Source of the DNA: Gracilaria gracilis
Taxonomy: Eukaryota; Rhodophyta; Florideophyceae; Gracilariales; Gracilariaceae
Reading direction: 5' to 3'
Length of the DNA: 64,000 nt
Assembly: GCA_030374805.1 (NCBI GenBank)
Contig: JARGSG010000017.1
Span: forward strand, 496,001-560,000
The notes beneath the pieces are model-generated. The model did no database searches, was not told the DNA's origin, and saw only the letters and a program-made list of their open reading frames with translations. The position numbers were made by a program, and so were the translations under genes. The first letter of the stretch is position 1. Every line of letters starts with the position of its first letter. Of the stretch, positions 46,101 to 55,797 are shown piece after piece.

Positions 46101-46836
46101 TCAACAAATCGGCTCATAACCTCTCAGCTTGTAGATGATAGCTTCATGTAATCTGAAGAGGCCAGTTTGGTTCAAGAAGTTATTCCAACATCCGGAAAAG
46201 ATGCAATAGTTTCCTTCGTATGCTCCACTACTTCTATGATGCTCAGCATGTGCCTTCATCATTACGATGAGTCCCACATTTTGTAAAGCCCACACGCATC
46301 GTGCAGCTCGAGTCATATGTGCTTGACGGTATGTCTCTTGAGACAGAACTACCGAAGGTGTGAAGAATAAGAACGACGAATAGAACGCTTTGAAACTATC
46401 CAGAAGTGGAGCAGAGAACAAAAACTAAGGGCTGGGGGTGACAATGGTGATGTACAACTTGATCGCCATGTCGGGGAAGCGTCCAAGTGTACTTGTGGTG
46501 GCCCTGGAATGCTTCAATTTGGTCTCTGGATAAGAAATACATCATGACCTCAATAACAACGCAACCAAGATTATGACAAGTACATCCTTATATAGGGGCG
46601 TGCTTTGAACCGTAAATATCAACCACATCATGAAAAACGCCTTTCGCAAGGTCTGTAAACATATATGACGCAAGTATGGGAGCCAGCTCCACCGCCACAT
46701 CAAACCCTCTTCCAAGATACGAAAAGACCTGCACAAATGCGGCTATAGAAGTGATCCCGAAGGCATTGAGAAAAAGTCGCTGTTGCGGAGTGCTTTCCAC
46801 GCTGTCTCCATCCGCTGCGAGTTCAGGTTTTGCTGA
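46101..46836 (-). pseudogene. FAD4/Kua-type lipid desaturase pseudogene
   Basis: The minus strand encodes most of a lipid desaturase domain (FAD4 / TMEM189-Kua family, which desaturates plastid phosphatidylglycerol palmitate or ether lipids). In order it shows DLAKGVFHDVVDIYGS, QIEAFQGHHKYTWTL, FPDMAIKLYITIV, LSQETYRQAHM, LQNVGLIVMMKAHAEHHRSS and NYCIFSGCWNNFLN. The His boxes are those of the family. Between blocks there is an in-frame TAA (about 46590), a frame change near 46490 and a TAG near 46425. The 5' end lacks an ATG after an upstream stop (about 46840). One gap could be a short GT-AG intron (GTACTTG...ATCCAG), but introns do not explain all breaks. A decayed gene is most likely. Confidence 0.75.
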
Positions 46837-47005
46837 TTACTTAACGTAGTGCGGCTTCCACGAAGGAGATGAAGAACTTCATATGCTTGATGGACGGAGT
46901 GCGTGGGTGCATATCGGAGAAGAAGAGAGCAGTGTGAGAGGGGTGAGGCACAATGGTCTAATGAGGATGATGGACGGTTTCAGGAAAGATACCAAAAGGT
47001 GGGGT

Positions 47006-47254
47006 GAAGAGGGCTAGCCCTCTTAACTCTTCTAACCCTCTTACGAGGGTAGCGTTAACGCTAACCCTTACTTGGATTGACGACGTGGTTCAAACAAGGG
47101 GTACGAAGGTAAACGCTAATCCTGGATGCTGAAGCCACGACGAGCTATCTATGTGCGAATCTTTTAACCCCTGCGCGCACTACTGTACCTTGTAGTTTGC
47201 GTAAGATCCATAGGGCTATAGCTTGAACGAGGGCTAAGAAGGGTAGCCCTCTTC
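47006..47254. mobile_element. Small TIR element (MITE), GAAGAGGGCTA ends
   Basis: The left end GAAGAGGGCTAGCCCTCTTA and the reverse complement of the right end (GAAGAGGGCTACCCTTCTTA) match over 20 bp with two differences. Each arm is itself palindromic around AGGGCTAGCCCT. It is 249 bp with no coding capacity. The target duplication is unclear because the right flank is a TC microsatellite. Confidence 0.5.
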
Positions 47255-47439
47255 TCTCTCTCTCGTTTATGAGTGCACTAGCTTAATCATAACTTGGTGC
47301 AGAACGTTTCTGTTCAGAGAAACGCTCTCTCACTAGAAAAGACAACACTCTAACGGGCCATTTTCTAACAATACTAGCAACCAATTCTCCTTGGCGTTTT
47401 CGACGAGTAGGCAGACATATTCGTCTTGATAACGTTCTT

Positions 47440-47978
47440 TTGGGGCATCTGAGAAGGTGTGTCTGAAAATGAAGAAGTAGACGAGCTCGCGAAGTCTGGT
47501 TTAAAGATCTCCCTTGCTCGGCAAACGGAGGTCCCAGTGGATTTTAATGACGTGAAAGCACAGTTAAAGCAGAAAGGAAGGAGTAAGTTGCTTTTGGAAG
47601 TGGCGGATAACGAGGAGCAGGGGAACATACGGCGGTCCGAGGTCACATTGGTGCAGTTCGCCACTACACACGTTCCAATGCTGCACCCGGTTAGCTCATA
47701 CCTCAACGGAAAAGTTACGCGTTGTGAATGTGGAACGGCAGCCATAAGACGTAGAGTAGAACATGTACTTTTTCGGTGCGCTCTTACCAACGCAGCTCGA
47801 CGCGCTGTGCTACAGTACCGACAGTTAGAGAACGAAGGGACAAGTCGTTGTTAGATATGATTAAGGAATGGCCGTCACGAATTTTGGCCTTCTTTAAGAG
47901 AGAGAACTATCTCTAGATAGAACACTGCCGCCTCGAAATCAGGGGCGGCTGACCATAATAAAGAAGAAGAAGAAGAAG
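47440..47978 (+). pseudogene. LINE 3' end, 5'-truncated
   Basis: The frame at 47459-47854 encodes the C-terminal part of a non-LTR retrotransposon pol. It has the end of RNase H (EVDELAKSGLKIS), then LVQFATTHVPMLHP and a C-x-C-G...H...C cluster (CECGTAAIRRRVEHVLFRC). About 100 bases of trailer end in an AATAAAGAAGAAGAAG tail at about 47957-47978, as expected of a LINE 3' terminus. It is truncated on the 5' side. Confidence 0.65.
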
Positions 47979-48260
47979 GTAGTGATCCACGTCATTCAGA
48001 ACTCCTGATCTGCAGTTACACATCATTTTCTCACCAAACAAATGAGAACTAAGAGGATGCAAGCTCGGCGTATGTCCCACATAGATCTGTGCCAAAGCCG
48101 TTTCTGCTTCTCTCTGAAAAAGAATCTTCTCAAACTCGTCCGGTAATTCTGATATCAGCGACGGGAAGTTCTTCTTCTTCGATACTCTTCTACGTACTTC
48201 TGAAAGGTCTAGCCTCTTAACCCTCTGAACCTTCATTCCCCATACATAGTACCCTTGCAT
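47979..48260 (-). pseudogene. Second LINE C-terminal fragment, minus strand, interrupted
   Basis: The minus-strand frame reads ALAQIYVGHTPSLHPLSSHL, then CNCRSGVLNDVDHYL. It is the same protein region as the plus-strand LINE next to it but a diverged relative. The frame runs into the AAG-rich tail of that LINE at the conserved DHYLL position, so the plus-strand LINE seems to have inserted into this one. Confidence 0.55.
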
Positions 48261-49135
48261 GTGTTAATCAACCCCAGCAAACACTCAGCCGTACCGGCTA
48301 TCCTGAGCGACTTGTCCTTCTCAGATGCATACTCAGAGTTTGAGCTAACCATTTCAACATCTGGCTTCAAGAGATATGTTCCGGATGCTTAGATAGCGCT
48401 CGACAGATTCGCATATCCAACGAGAAGGGTCAGGGCCTATTGTTGACATTGGCTGCGCGTAATCGTCGTCAGAAAAAGCGCAGTGGACCACTATCTGTGA
48501 CGCAACCCGCTCCTAAGAGATCACGATGGCTCGACCTGGGGAAGAAAAAGAAAAGGCATTCCCTCAAAGTGGCCTGGGCAGTTTTTTTTGTGAACACGGA
48601 GAGAAAGGAAATGCTCCGGATCGAATGAAGCAAGTCGTTAAACTCGCCCAAGCGATCGGTCAGCTTGCCGGTCGCCGTCGCGGACCTGGGTGGTACGTCG
48701 TGAAAAGGCCCCCGTCTAACTGCACGCACGCAGTCGGTCACGAGCCTGTTTTCGGAAGAAGATCCAACCACCCTTTCCCTGAATTTTTTCCCTCGAACGA
48801 AGAGCTTCAATGGAGCCTCTGGACAGGGCTTTTCCAGGGTTTTCTGGGATGGACTACGCTTGGGTCGGAAGATGACGCAGGCTACGCGCCGGTTCTTTTA
48901 CCTGATCTCGCCGATGATATAGGGGGTTGGGTGGAAAGGACGTCGTCAATGGTTTCTTTGGCGACAAAAGCTGGTACATGCGAAGCGCCTTGTCGTGGTT
49001 GTACACCTTACGCGGCGAGCTCTAGAGGTTGAATGGAGAGGTTCAGTGAAGAAGAAGGCGATCATCGTCGCAAACGAAACGCTTCTGCGGTCGAAAACAC
49101 CTTAGGTACCTAATACTTTCTTTGTACCATATTAT
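48261..49135. other. Unassigned frames
   Basis: Plus frames at 48440-48628 (basic, PKRSRWLDLGKKKKRHSLKVAW) and 48526-49032 overlap. The former continues with moderately protein-like sequence past a stop at 48626. No family is recognised. It may be remains of a transposon ORF. Confidence 0.2.
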
Positions 49136-49290
49136 AGCCCCGTGAGTGTAGCACGGCTACTGATTTGTGGTTTGTAGCTACGGTGTAGAGATAAGTGTTA
49201 TAGGTTGTTGGGGTTCTTAGCATACCCCCGCGTACGAGTAATTCACGTACGCGTTTCATAAATGAGAGAGAGAGAGAATGAAGCAAGGTT
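49136..49290 (+). repeat. Dispersed repeat copy 2
   Basis: It is similar to 34205-34345. It contains an inverted pair CGCGTACG...CGTACGCG around a 9-base loop and a short GA microsatellite at its end. Confidence 0.45.
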
Positions 49291-49550
49291 AGGCTCCAAA
49301 ACAGAGGCGAAATCAGGCTACAACTGAGTATTCAACAGATGCGAAGCATCATCCGCCAACATCTATACTCCAAATAGAAGCGCGGTTCGTATCCCTTCTT
49401 TAACGTTGCTTGTCTTCTGCATCAGCGGAGCTCACGCGAAGCGCATCAGCGGTAGATATCCATATTCCGATGAAGATGGAATCTCTATTGGTGACTGTGG
49501 AGCTGGTATTGGTTTGTAGATAAGTATTCAAACCCCGCGCCTCGATTTCC

Positions 49551-49670
49551 ACATTCGGCCACATCAAGTTGACATGCGCCGCATCCCATCCCGAACTGCG
49601 AAGCTAAGTTACTTCGAGCTGGGTTAGTACTGACATGAGGGATCGGTCTGGAATCCCCAGTGTCGAATGT
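49551..49670 (+). rRNA. 5S ribosomal RNA gene 1
   Basis: The gene is 120 nt. The 5' ACATTCG pairs with the 3' CGAATGT (helix I). Internal landmarks include GCATCCCATCCCGAACTGCG and GAAGCTAAG (box A region), then GGGTTAGTACTGACATGAGGGA (about 49621-49642), the loop E/box C region, and GGTCTGGAATCCCC. It ends at a T run (49670-49674), the RNA polymerase III terminator. A conserved upstream motif, AGTATTCAAACCCCGCG, lies about 15-30 bp before the start. Confidence 0.95.
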
Positions 49671-50541
49671 TTTTGTTCCCATTCTCGCCCTCTGCTTTTG
49701 TGCATCCCTAACTATTGTTTTGCGTGGTTCTGATCACAGCCAAGTCGCCGGTAGGTTGTTCGTTTCGACAAATCGTTAGGCGTAAGTGCTTGGGATGTCT
49801 TTCTTGTATCTTCATGACGTGCGTCGTTGGTACGTCGCTTGTCATTATGTGTTTCTTTCTGGGTCAGGCCGTACCTGTCTAAAGCTGGTGAGGCTTTAAA
49901 TGAAATTAGTGTTCAGCAGACGCGTTCCATCATCATCAAACATCTATACTCATAATGGAAGCGTTGTCTGTATCGTTTCATAGCGCACATGCATGTTTTG
50001 ATGTATTACGCTACTAGATATCAACAGTATGGTCAACAAGAGCGTCGTTCGTAACACTTTGGTGCATTTCTTTTCTTCTTCGTGCGGCCACTCAGAATCT
50101 TTCGCATCTCTCGATGCAACATGTCTCGCCAAACGAATTTCTCGAATATGCTATCGGCAGCAGCGTTTGTGAAGCCAGTAGCCTGTACTCTATATAGGCT
50201 GCAAACGAATCCCACAACTTACGGTGCGATTAGAACACTAATACAATGACTCCATCATTTCATATCATTACCGTCGCTCTTATTCTTCGGATGGCAGTGG
50301 TATAGGATCGAAAGAGAAGAAAGGATGACAGGTAACCCTTACTCATTTGCAAGGCACGAGAAACCCGTAAAATCTCACTGATAACTCCCCTACGCACCAC
50401 AGTTTTTTTGTCTGCTGCATCACTTCAACTCACGCGAAGCGAACTAACGGCATCCATACTCATTCCGAAGGAGGTGCGATTTCTGCCCCACACTTGGTAT
50501 TAGCTTGTAGTTAAGTAATCAACCCCGCGTCCATGACGAAC
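49671..50541. other. 5S spacer
   Basis: This is 0.87 kb between the two 5S genes. It repeats parts of the upstream flank of gene 1: 49910-49985 matches 49328-49402 (TTCA-CAGA-GCG, CATCTATACTC, GGAAGCG). Positions 50361-50535 contain the CTCACGCGAAGCG and AAGTAATCAACCCCGCG blocks. The spacer thus looks like a diverged tandem 5S unit about 0.99 kb long. Confidence 0.6.
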
Positions 50542-50661
50542 ACATTCGGCCACATCAAGCTGACATGCGCCGCATCCCATCTCGAACTGCGAAGCTAAGG
50601 CGCTTTGAGCTGGGCTAGTACTGACATGAGGGATCGGTCTGGAATCCCCTGTGTCGAATGT
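50542..50661 (+). rRNA. 5S ribosomal RNA gene 2
   Basis: The gene is 120 nt and about 93% identical to gene 1. Changes are concentrated in the helix around GGCGCTTTGAGC versus GTTACTTCGAGC. The closing helix ACATTCG/CGAATGT is intact, and TTTCTTTT follows the 3' end. The upstream AAGTAATCAACCCCGCG block is kept. Both genes look functional by structure. Confidence 0.95.
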
Positions 50662-51280
50662 TTCTTTTGTTCCCTTTCTCTTCGTTGTTCCCCTCTCGTT
50701 CTCTGTTTGTGCTTCCCTCGTGTTCAGTGTTGTTCTAATCTGATCTGAGTCAGAAGAGAACGTTCTTTATACCAAGTGTAAGATCTATACTGCGGCGCCC
50801 AGCGTGTTCTGCATCCTTCCAGCGACTCTACATGTTTTCCAAAAGATCCTCGTACATATCACCTGCGAAAAATGCTCTTCAGTCATCCCGCGTGAATCCC
50901 TCAACCAAAGGATGGACAATCAAAGACTTGGGGCACCGACCTCCTGGTGGGGGTGCATCCGTTTCTTTTGGGAGCATACAAACAAGTTGAGCGCTATGCA
51001 GCTTAAAGAATCGAAATAGAGATCTGTGACATGTACAGGGTACTTTCGTACTTGGCGGCGTTCAGACATGGATCACTTCTATTGAGTTGCGCAATGCCTG
51101 TTGCACTACAATTCTGTCATCTTTGTGGAGAGTGCCAGGTACATTTCTACGTGAAGGACCACATCCAAAATGTGCGCAACTCGCCGCAATAACTCCTTCG
51201 CTGGCGTTTACCGTATAGCAGAATAAACAAAAGGGGGCAGCACGAAAGGGTACGAAAGGGCACGCACTCGATGACGACGA
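50662..51280. other. No gene recognised
   Basis: This is the downstream flank of 5S gene 2. A 71-codon frame at 50804-51019 has no family features. No repeat was recognised until the 1-kb direct repeat begins. Confidence 0.35.
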
Positions 51281-52304
51281 TGTAGAGTTTGCAACATATC
51301 GCCCATCGCTGGGCGAAGGTTCAGATCATTTTCACTGGCTACTAACTACTTATCATATGTTAGTTGGAATACAAGTTTCCTCGTGGTCTCTCCACCACCG
51401 CGATGGGCAAGAATGGAAAGAAATTTCGGATAGAAGATATATTCGTTTCTACAGACATAGTTTGAACGACAGGATCCAACTTCTTAGTTGAGTACGGCTA
51501 AAGAAACACGTGAAGTATTGGGGCAAGAAGAAAATGGTTATTGTTATTGTTGTTGTTGTTGTTTATTGCGAGCAGAGGAGTGGGCTAAAGGAACTAGCAA
51601 ACTCCTGAACTAAATCTAAGAATATCGTCAACGACTACCGCCAACTCTCAAGCAACCTAACGAATACCCTCGGACTACCACGCGTCTCAGAGCAATGGCC
51701 CAGGCCTACCGCAGGGAGATGTCTATCTTCGCGCCTTTTCCAAGACCTAGACCATCTGTGCAGCCTCCGGTTCACATCAAAAGAAGGATCCCAGAGTTCG
51801 GCAATGCGGATAGTACCGAACGCAGAACCCCCTACCATTCAAGGAAGAACCGTCTCAGGGTCTGCCACAGGGAGACACTCGAAGGGTCTGTGTGACCTCT
51901 AGACGGCATCAGAACGACGCCCCACCAGAGTACGACAATGCAAGCATACCAGTTACGGTACCTTACCTCGCTGAGCGCGGTTCGGGGCCTACCACAGGGA
52001 GACAACCATCCCTTCTTCTGAGAAGTTCATCGGCTGAATTTCTGGTCCCGTTGGTCGTTGCTCAAGGCTGCGGTGTCGGACAGATAGAGGAAAGCGAATA
52101 GAATGGATCTGCAAAGTAAAATGGAAGACAGACGATAAGGTGGTTAGGAACCGAGGTGGTTAACGAATCGATGACGGTGACGTGTTGAAGAACGCGAGGT
52201 TTGGGAAGACTTACCGGTAACAAGTGAATGAGCGAGGAAGTAGATAATAATGATACGGGGAATGGAAGGTCGCACTCACAATAAACAACAACAACAACAA
52301 CAGG
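51281..52304 (+). repeat. 1-kb direct repeat, copy 2
   Basis: This is the partner of 44359-45384, in the same orientation and 6.9 kb away. It carries the same (TTG)n / (CAA)n inverted bounds at 51541-51575 and 52271-52303. The 3' flank up to about 52525 is homologous to 45385-45625 at about 75%. Confidence 0.85.
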
Positions 52305-52525
52305 TAAGTACGTGCTGGGCCTTGCCTGAGTACAACTGAATAGGTGTGAATGAAGTTGAATGTGCGTATGGTTGATGGAGGGAGGAAGTCGAAAGTTCGG
52401 CGGGGCTGTTCGGCGGCGGCTTTTGTACTATGCTCTGGGACGAGCACACTCTCTAACGCCTGCTGAAAATGTTGTCTCTCTGGCCACGTCCGCGTCAACG
52501 TGACTGCAATTAAGTTTTGTCACAA

Positions 52526-53705
52526 GACGAAGCTTGAGTGTGTGTTGGTAATGACATTTTCCGAATGCAGGCAGATGAAGCTGCCAGCAGCGGAGAACAA
52601 GTCTAGGTTTTATTCCCTGAGTCACACAGGCACACTTCTCTCAACTTGAGGGACTGAGAGGGTGGAGATGTGACTGGAATTGAAGCATCACGAACGAAAA
52701 TAGTATCTACAAATCGCAGCTCGAACCATATATTAATAAGGGTATGCTACCTCTTGTATTTGTTACCGTTTCACTTTGGTGCGTACGCATTGTAGATACT
52801 GGGGAACAGGGCTCTAGTTGTTAGCGGTTGTGAACACTTCACCTCTCCGATTCAGAAGTCGTTCCACTCACACAAGACTTCGTCGTCCTCTATTTGAGCA
52901 TGAACTTGATGCCTTTCTGTTGATTCACAGCCGGCTTGCAAAAGATACTGCCATGATAGTTCTTTTAGATACGTATGTTAGCTATCGTAGGACGCTGTCT
53001 TCGCACAACCAAACTTTTCAACATATAAAGAGCACGCTCCATAGTCCTAAACCGGTTGTCTCTGCATCTTAGATGAGCTAGGGCAAAGTTATGCCAGTCT
53101 CCCTTTGTCGCAGTCACGAATAACGAATTCGGTTGTTCTAGTGCCAGACCTATCCAAAACGAGCTACCAAGGAAGAGCATCAGAGGTGGATGAATATCTT
53201 CAAACCATTGCGAAGAGATCACGATCTGACTTCGACCATCTAAGCATCTGCTGCGAAGCTAGAAAACGTTCTGGTCTCGAAACTAGAGTTCGATTTCGAT
53301 TTCTTGATAATAGAAGTTTGTGGTCAAGGGTGACATCAGGAAACGGTTTTGAGATCGGCGAGTTCATGAGCCGTTGTGGTCAGACATGTTGGGTTTATTC
53401 ACATACCCGTTGAGATACATTAATGCGGGACTATAGAATACTCCTATGACTTAACCCAAGTGTGAAGGGAGTCCTACAGTGTGTTTCGTCTATTGCATAA
53501 AATCATTAAGGATTACTCCAAAACGACTGTTAGACTTTCACGTCATGATATTGTCCTTAGTTTGGTTTTCATTCTGATAAAGAATTAATCCAGTCTTGTA
53601 CAGGATCTCCAGATGATGGTTTTTCGGCTTCAATTAACGCTTGGTTAGCTAGACCGTCTTGATCAGTATTGCGTAAAACGGGGAACAAGAAGAAAGGAGA
53701 ACAGT
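52526..53705. other. No gene recognised
   Basis: Frames at 52818-53072 and 53105-53413 are short and without motifs. This is the boundary between the 5S/repeat block and the gene-dense right end. Confidence 0.35.
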
Positions 53706-54189
53706 TTACGTACTCACTCCAGCCTTTTCCATTTCAAGTGATTGATTGGCTGCCTTCAACGCGGCGATTTCGGCCTCCTTCTCAGCTATTTTGGCAACAT
53801 ATGCCGATTCGCGAGCGCTAACCTGGTTCGTCTGTTATCGAACGAATGAGAATTACGGACTCATTAGAGAATGAAACGAAAACGGGGCCGCGTCGAAAGC
53901 ATCGATTAGAGGGAACAAGTGCATGAATGAAAACTTACGACCGCGATTGCACCGCTTGCGATCCCGACTACGACGGCTCCAAGGCGCGAAAACTATTAAA
54001 CATTCCGTTTGAAGTCATTCCAATTGATAAAATTAGTCAGCTTGATCGATAAACACCACTTCACTGAGATTAGAGCCAGGTGGTTGCTTGTTGATATATA
54101 GATCTTGCAAAACTCACCTGTCTCAAACTTCCGGCTCTAGAATTAATCGAAGTCGAAGCGGCTGCTACAATGTCATGTGCCATCTGCAT
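53706..54189 (-). CDS. Small 3-exon gene, possible ATP synthase subunit e
   Basis: Three exons join in phase to 83 residues: exon 1 54189-54118 (24 codons, ATG 54189), exon 2 53992-53939 (18 codons) and exon 3 53831-53706 (41 codons plus TAA). The introns are GTGAGT...AATAG (125 bp) and GTAAGT...AACAG (107 bp), all phase 0. The protein has a short N-terminus, one membrane segment with a GxxxG motif (RLGAVVVGIASGAIAV), then a charged Ala/Glu/Lys coiled coil (AYVAKIAEKEAEIAALKAA). This layout and length match mitochondrial F1Fo ATP synthase subunit e, whose GxxxG helix dimerises the complex. Homology is not proven. An acceptor-like CCCACAG upstream at about 54235 leaves room for another 5' exon. 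Confidence 0.6.
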
Positions 54190-54633
54190 CTTTGAACGCT
54201 GCGTTTTGCACTCTGTGATCCACTGGATATCAGCTGTGGGAGATTACTGGAATACGCTCGGGTCGGCGATTCTAGCTGGGAAGTAGAGAAGGTTGGGTTG
54301 AGGATCGGTTGTGGTTGGCAAGACCTCCGCAACACATCAAGCCAGGGGCAATTTCTGCATCAATTTAATGCGGCAAAAGATCCCCGTTGACAGTTGTCAT
54401 CATTTGCATTGGCCACCCTTCAATAGGGGCAAAGCATGATGCACACTCTGCGGTGGAGTGAAGCTTTTCAAGACGAGAACAACAGGCAGCGACAGCCAGG
54501 AGAGGAATATACACATGGAATTGAGTTGAAGCAACTCTTTGTCTGTAACAGCTGCTCCTAAACAAACGGGTTTCTTTTTCTGGAAGAGTTGGCTGTCTTG
54601 CTCTCGAATCCTTCGTTCCTCATCGGCTACAAA

Positions 54634-55398
54634 ATGCGTATTCTCATCATTCGACACGCTGACCCGGAATATGTCAATGACACAATAACACCTGACGGGA
54701 GAAAGGAGGCCTTAGCGCTTGCAGAGCGTCTTTCCAGCGGTCTCGAAGGAAAAGTAACCCACTTGTATACAAGTCCAAAAGGTCGAGCAAGGGCCACAGC
54801 TGCTCCAACGGAAGAAATTCTTGAGATGACTGCCACCACAGAACACTGGACCAGGGAGCTCTCATATTGGCCTCGGCTTCGAGGTGGTGACCGTCCGGGA
54901 GAGGGCGGGCTTGCCATGTGGGACATCCCTGCGACTCAAGTTCGAGCATCAGAAGACCTAGGATCAATATCGCAGTGGGACACCGTTAATGAACTGAAGT
55001 CTATTAAGTCTAACTACGAGAATTTGCAGACAGAGAGCGATGCATTCATCGCTCGTCACGGCTACGTCCGAGAAGGCCATCACTATCGCATCGTCAATGC
55101 GAATCGTGACATTATCGCTGTATTCTGCCATGGCGGGTTTGGGCTAACATGGCTTTCCCATTTGCTCGGTCTCCCTCTTGCCATGGCATGGACTTCGTTT
55201 TATCTTCCACCTAGCTCGGTTACGACAATTTTATTCGATGAACGTAGTCCTGATTTTGCATACCCCCGAGCTATTGGAGTTGGGGATATCGGCCATTTGT
55301 ATTCTAATAGTCTTGCTCTGTCGGTAAGCAAATACGAACGTCCTAATGTATACGGGAAATGGAAGAGACCAAGTGGCATCAAAGCCAACTTCTGGTAA
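54634..55398 (+). CDS. Histidine phosphatase superfamily protein
   Basis: This is a 254-residue soluble, single-exon protein. The phosphoglycerate-mutase-like active site is complete. Arg7-His8 lies in RHADPEY (His8 the phosphorylated residue), and Arg51 lies in SPKGRARATA. A likely acid residue lies in the middle segment, and His166 lies in FCHGG. Family members hydrolyse phosphate esters of diverse metabolites or proteins, and the insert between residues 70 and 130 is not specific enough to name a substrate. The in-frame ORF extends upstream to 54589, but the conserved beta-strand MRILIIRHA directly follows ATG 54634, so I start there. It is convergent with the LRR gene. Confidence 0.85.
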   Translation: MRILIIRHADPEYVNDTITPDGRKEALALAERLSSGLEGKVTHLYTSPKGRARATAAPTEEILEMTATTEHWTRELSYWPRLRGGDRPGEGGLAMWDIPATQVRASEDLGSISQWDTVNELKSIKSNYENLQTESDAFIARHGYVREGHHYRIVNANRDIIAVFCHGGFGLTWLSHLLGLPLAMAWTSFYLPPSSVTTILFDERSPDFAYPRAIGVGDIGHLYSNSLALSVSKYERPNVYGKWKRPSGIKANFW

Positions 55399-55797
55399 AG
55401 CTGATACACTGTATAGGACTATTCTTGTCAATGCAGTGTCGAGTCTGCTCGTGCGTACCATGCAAATACACCTTGTGCGCCCCTCCTCCTGCTTGGATGA
55501 CATGGATTGTCCACATGTTTTGCATTAGTACAATTCGCAGTCGACGTACATAGGAAGCACTTGGTTGGGATTTTGCTTTTGAGGTCACCACGTTTCAGCC
55601 CGCATTCCTCTTCCCTGCGACGTTCCATGGTACATGTTTTCGAATGTGAGATCAAATATTTTGGTCTGAAGTCTATTGCGCCTATTCAAGTTGCAATGAA
55701 TAGTTCGGCACGATCCTTTCAAAGGAACCAAGTTGTTCAAGAGAATAATGATTTACCATAAAATCCCAGTGGAGCAAGGGCACTCTTCTGTCGCAAT

